24,082 nucleotides of DNA from Parcubacteria group bacterium GW2011_GWB1_44_7 (lineage in GTDB: Bacteria; Patescibacteria; Paceibacteria; UBA9973; DSPV01), in contig LCJJ01000002.1 in NCBI GenBank assembly GCA_000999175.1, positions 1 through 24,082 on the forward strand. Direction: 5' to 3'. A program made the translations under genes and the position numbers. The notes beneath the pieces were generated by a model that was given only the letters and a program-made list of their open reading frames with translations, did not search any database and was not told the DNA's origin. Shown here piece by piece: positions 22,504 to 24,082 of this stretch (positions are counted from its first letter, which is position 1; every line of letters starts with the position of its first letter).

Positions 22504-22523
22504 GTCCTATATCGTATAGGACA
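22503..22523. promoter_or_regulatory. Palindromic operator 1 (TGTCCTATA / TATAGGACA)
   Basis: TGTCCTATA (22503-22511), TCG, TATAGGACA (22515-22523): perfect dyad over the expected transcription start. A further single copy, TAAAGGACA, lies at 22538-22546. Confidence 0.75.
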
Positions 22524-22568
22524 ATTTTCTTTTTTCTTAAAGGACAGATTTTAATTAAGTTTATTTCA

Positions 22569-22596
22569 TATAGGACAAAATAGTATTTGTCCTATA
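22569..22596. promoter_or_regulatory. Operator 2, inverted TATAGGACA sites next to the start codon
   Basis: TATAGGACA (22569-22577) and TGTCCTATA (22588-22596) flank a 10-nt spacer. The second half overlaps TATATA (22593-22598), which ends 7 nt before the ATG and could be a second, leaderless -10. Confidence 0.7.
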
Positions 22597-22605
22597 TAAA
22601 CCAAA

Positions 22606-23304
22606 ATGGCTTCTGATTATAAAAAACAAGCAAATTGGCTGTCTTATAAGATAGAGCGGTTGGTTTCGGCTTTATACTTGGTAACTGATTTAATAAACAC
22701 CAATGACCCACTTAAATGGCAAATTAGAAATGTCGGTGTTGTCCTTTTGACTGAAGTCGGAAAATTAGCGGAATTAGCTCCGGCTGACAGAAAAAAACTC
22801 ATCTATACCATTAATGAAAACTTAGCGGAGATTAATTCACTTTTGGAGGTTGCCGTTACAGCCGGTTTAATTTCAAGGATGAATTACGCTTTGCTTAAAA
22901 AGGAATTTGCCAATGCTCCCTTGCTTTTAGCGCGATTTGATAAAGTTGAAACATTTCAATCTAAAGGACAATCCAAGGGACAAATTCCGAGACAGTCTAT
23001 AGGACAATATATAGGACAAACAAAAATTCTAAAGGACAGAAATTTATCTTCACTTACAGGACGAAATGTGCCAAATTCCATTATTGATAATAAAATTAAA
23101 AAGGGAGTTAGAAAGAACCAAATAATGAAAGTTTTTGAAAATGGCAAAACTTTGTCTTTAAGTGAAGTGTCCGTTATGTTTCGGGATTTTGGCCCAAAAA
23201 TGATGCAACGAGATTTGTTGGAATTGGTTCAAGATGGTGTACTTAAGAAAACCGGCAATAAGCGTTGGAGTCGTTATTCACTTGCCAATTTTCCCCAAAA
23301 CTAG
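22606..23304 (+). CDS. Putative winged-helix transcriptional regulator with intragenic operator array
   Basis: This is a 232-residue protein. The N-terminal helical part (KKQANWLSYKIERLVSALYL, then two or three further helices to about residue 110) resembles a dimerisation or sensing domain. Residues about 120-138 are a low-complexity linker of 4-residue repeats (SKGQ, SKGQ, IPRQ, SIGQ, YIGQ). The C-terminus (NQIMKVFENGKTLSLSEVSVMFRDFGPKMMQRDLLELVQDGVLKK...RWSRYSLA) reads as a DeoR-type winged helix. Operators upstream match motifs inside the gene, so self-regulation is likely. I recall similar N- and C-termini in other Parcubacteria, but no named family. Confidence 0.72.
   Translation: MASDYKKQANWLSYKIERLVSALYLVTDLINTNDPLKWQIRNVGVVLLTEVGKLAELAPADRKKLIYTINENLAEINSLLEVAVTAGLISRMNYALLKKEFANAPLLLARFDKVETFQSKGQSKGQIPRQSIGQYIGQTKILKDRNLSSLTGRNVPNSIIDNKIKKGVRKNQIMKVFENGKTLSLSEVSVMFRDFGPKMMQRDLLELVQDGVLKKTGNKRWSRYSLANFPQN
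22962..23038 (+). repeat. Intragenic TATAGGACA-type array (12-bp period)
   Basis: Matches to the operator 9-mer start at 22962, 22974, 22986 (degenerate), 22998 and 23010, all 12 nt apart, then one more at 23030-23038 in a different reading frame and a weak one at 23055-23063. They encode the SKGQ/SIGQ repeats and LKDR. Confidence 0.75.
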
Positions 23305-23380
23305 CTAAATTCTGTTTTTTGACTTTTTTAAATGATTATGTAAAGATGTTGACATAGGCAAAAGTGTAATTAAAAAGCAG

Positions 23381-23389
23381 TTATCCACA
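23381..23389 (+). promoter_or_regulatory. Perfect DnaA-box-like 9-mer
   Basis: TTATCCACA lies 9 nt upstream of the -35 of the surface-protein promoter, the same distance as the box at 17656 from its promoter. Confidence 0.35.
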
Positions 23390-23397
23390 ACAGATTT

Positions 23398-23425
23398 TTG
23401 CCTTCGGCGCTTTGTGTTATATAAT
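23398..23425 (+). promoter_or_regulatory. Promoter upstream of the surface-protein leader
   Basis: TTGCCT (23398-23403), a 16-nt spacer and TATAAT (23420-23425). The stretch TATATAATGTCC is identical to the regulator promoter, including the first half of its operator (TGTCC), so the regulator may also act here. Confidence 0.6.
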
Positions 23426-23753
23426 GTCCCACTAGAAGTTTATCCGTTTTCTTTTTCCCGTGTTTAACTTGGAGTTTTTCTGTTTAACGAAAGAAAATCA
23501 GGCCAATTTTTGTCGCTAATTTCTTTTGCCGTTTTTTAAAAGTCGGCGAAAGAGTTAGTAGAGTTATGGTCAATGTCGGATGTCGGATATTAGATTTGTC
23601 GGATATCTGAAGTTGACCTGTTGAAAGTTTAGCATTGAAGCGGAAAGTTAGACGTGTCGACGTCGCGATGTTTCCGCAAAGTAATTTTTTCTCCGCATTA
23701 GAAAATTTTATTAGTAAGTTCAAACGGAGAAGGGTTATTAATTAATTAAAAAG
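23426..23753 (+). other. Long structured 5' leader of the peptidoglycan-binding protein gene
   Basis: These 328 nt hold no convincing ORF but several hairpins: TTTTCTTT/AAAGAAAA near 23450-23490, TTTGCCG/CGGCGAA near 23527-23549, GGTCAA/TTGACC (23568-23573, 23613-23618) around three GTCGGAT repeats, a nested stem GCGGAAA/TTTCCGC (23640-23646, 23671-23677) enclosing GACGT/ACGTC, and TCTCCG/CGGAGA (23690-23695, 23725-23730). This suggests mRNA stabilisation or translational control of an abundant surface protein. Confidence 0.5.
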
Positions 23754-24082
23754 ATGAGTATAAATAAAAATGTTGCGGTGTTCGTTGGTTTGGCTCTGGC
23801 TGTCGCAGTGGCAGGAGTAGCCGTGCCGGTGAGCGCTGCCGCTTTGACTCAAGCGCAAATTGACGCCATCATCGGATTGCTTCAATCGTTTGGCGCCGAC
23901 CAAAGCACAATCAGTAATGTTCAAGCGTCTCTCACTGGCGGCGCGCCAACCGGCGGCACGGGTGGGACGACGGGCGGTTACGTTTTCAACGCCAATTTAA
24001 CAATGGGTAGCACCGGCGCCGATGTGATGAACCTGCAAAAGGTTTTGAACTCGGACGCTGACACCCAAGTGGCGGCTTCAGG
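23754..24082 (+). CDS. Secreted peptidoglycan-binding-domain protein (3' end outside window)
   Basis: The frame is open from ATG 23754 to the end of the window (109 complete codons). A signal peptide (MSINKNVAVFVGLALAVAVA..., cleavage near SAAA, residues 28-31) is followed by ALTQAQIDAIIGLLQSFGAD, a Gly/Thr-rich spacer (GGAPTGGTGGTTGG), then LTMGSTGADVMNLQKVLNSD, the start of a PG_binding_1 module. In Parcubacteria such proteins are often large cell-surface or S-layer-like components. Downstream domains are not visible. Confidence 0.85.
   Translation, partial: MSINKNVAVFVGLALAVAVAGVAVPVSAAALTQAQIDAIIGLLQSFGADQSTISNVQASLTGGAPTGGTGGTTGGYVFNANLTMGSTGADVMNLQKVLNSDADTQVAAS

Noticed and set aside
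22962..23018. CRISPR array
   Set aside because: The 12-bp units have no spacers of CRISPR length and lie within an intact reading frame.

Overview
The window reads like a contig from an ultra-small Patescibacteria (Candidate Phyla Radiation) bacterium, most likely Parcubacteria-like. This is inferred from family content: four short TrbC/VirB2-type pilin-like proteins with two or three membrane segments, a DUF4143-type AAA ATPase, a GIY-YIG mini-nuclease, an SPFH protein, a secreted peptidoglycan-binding protein, very short intergenic gaps, few Shine-Dalgarno sites and many -10 hexamers 6-8 nt from the start codon. UGA is a normal stop (it ends the ATPase and SPFH genes) and a release factor 2 gene is present, so the standard bacterial code is used.

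Layout. 1-2063: end of recJ, a small zinc-ribbon membrane protein, a tRNA-Ser(GCU) on the minus strand directly behind a GIY-YIG gene with a hairpin-rich leader, and a methyltransferase. 2065-5283: a membrane-anchored solute-binding protein, a pilin-like protein, and an AAA ATPase lying between two nearly identical 50-bp direct repeats. 5381-11359: a plus-strand run of envelope redox and copper genes (Cys-containing membrane protein, DUF1573, CcdA-like, Cys-rich protein, HTHD-motif protein, SHOCT protein, CopA-type P-ATPase). 11345-11491: a promoter, a structured RNA and its terminator, matching no family I recognise. 11546-12436: a short prfB. 12529-15006 (minus): an SPFH protein coupled to a multi-membrane protein. 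15154-18137: three pilin-like genes, three tiny membrane proteins and two hicBA toxin-antitoxin pairs, each pair sitting just behind a truncated copy of a pilin gene start. 18282-22159 (minus): ftsK, a small anchored Ig-like protein, recA and a small putative DNA-binding protein. 22200-22419: two long imperfect palindromes. 22476-23304: a putative winged-helix regulator whose promoter and coding sequence are studded with TATAGGACA sites. 23398-24082: a structured leader and the start of a peptidoglycan-binding surface protein.

Main candidates for something undescribed: (1) the TATAGGACA site array, present upstream and inside the regulator gene and read in two reading frames, which points to DNA-level selection; (2) a hairpin element found twice (6408-6542 and 22200-22315) with compensatory base-pair changes; (3) the free-standing structured RNA at 11382-11491; (4) hicBA cassettes behind duplicated pilin 5' ends. 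All functional statements come from reading the sequence by eye; no database search was run.
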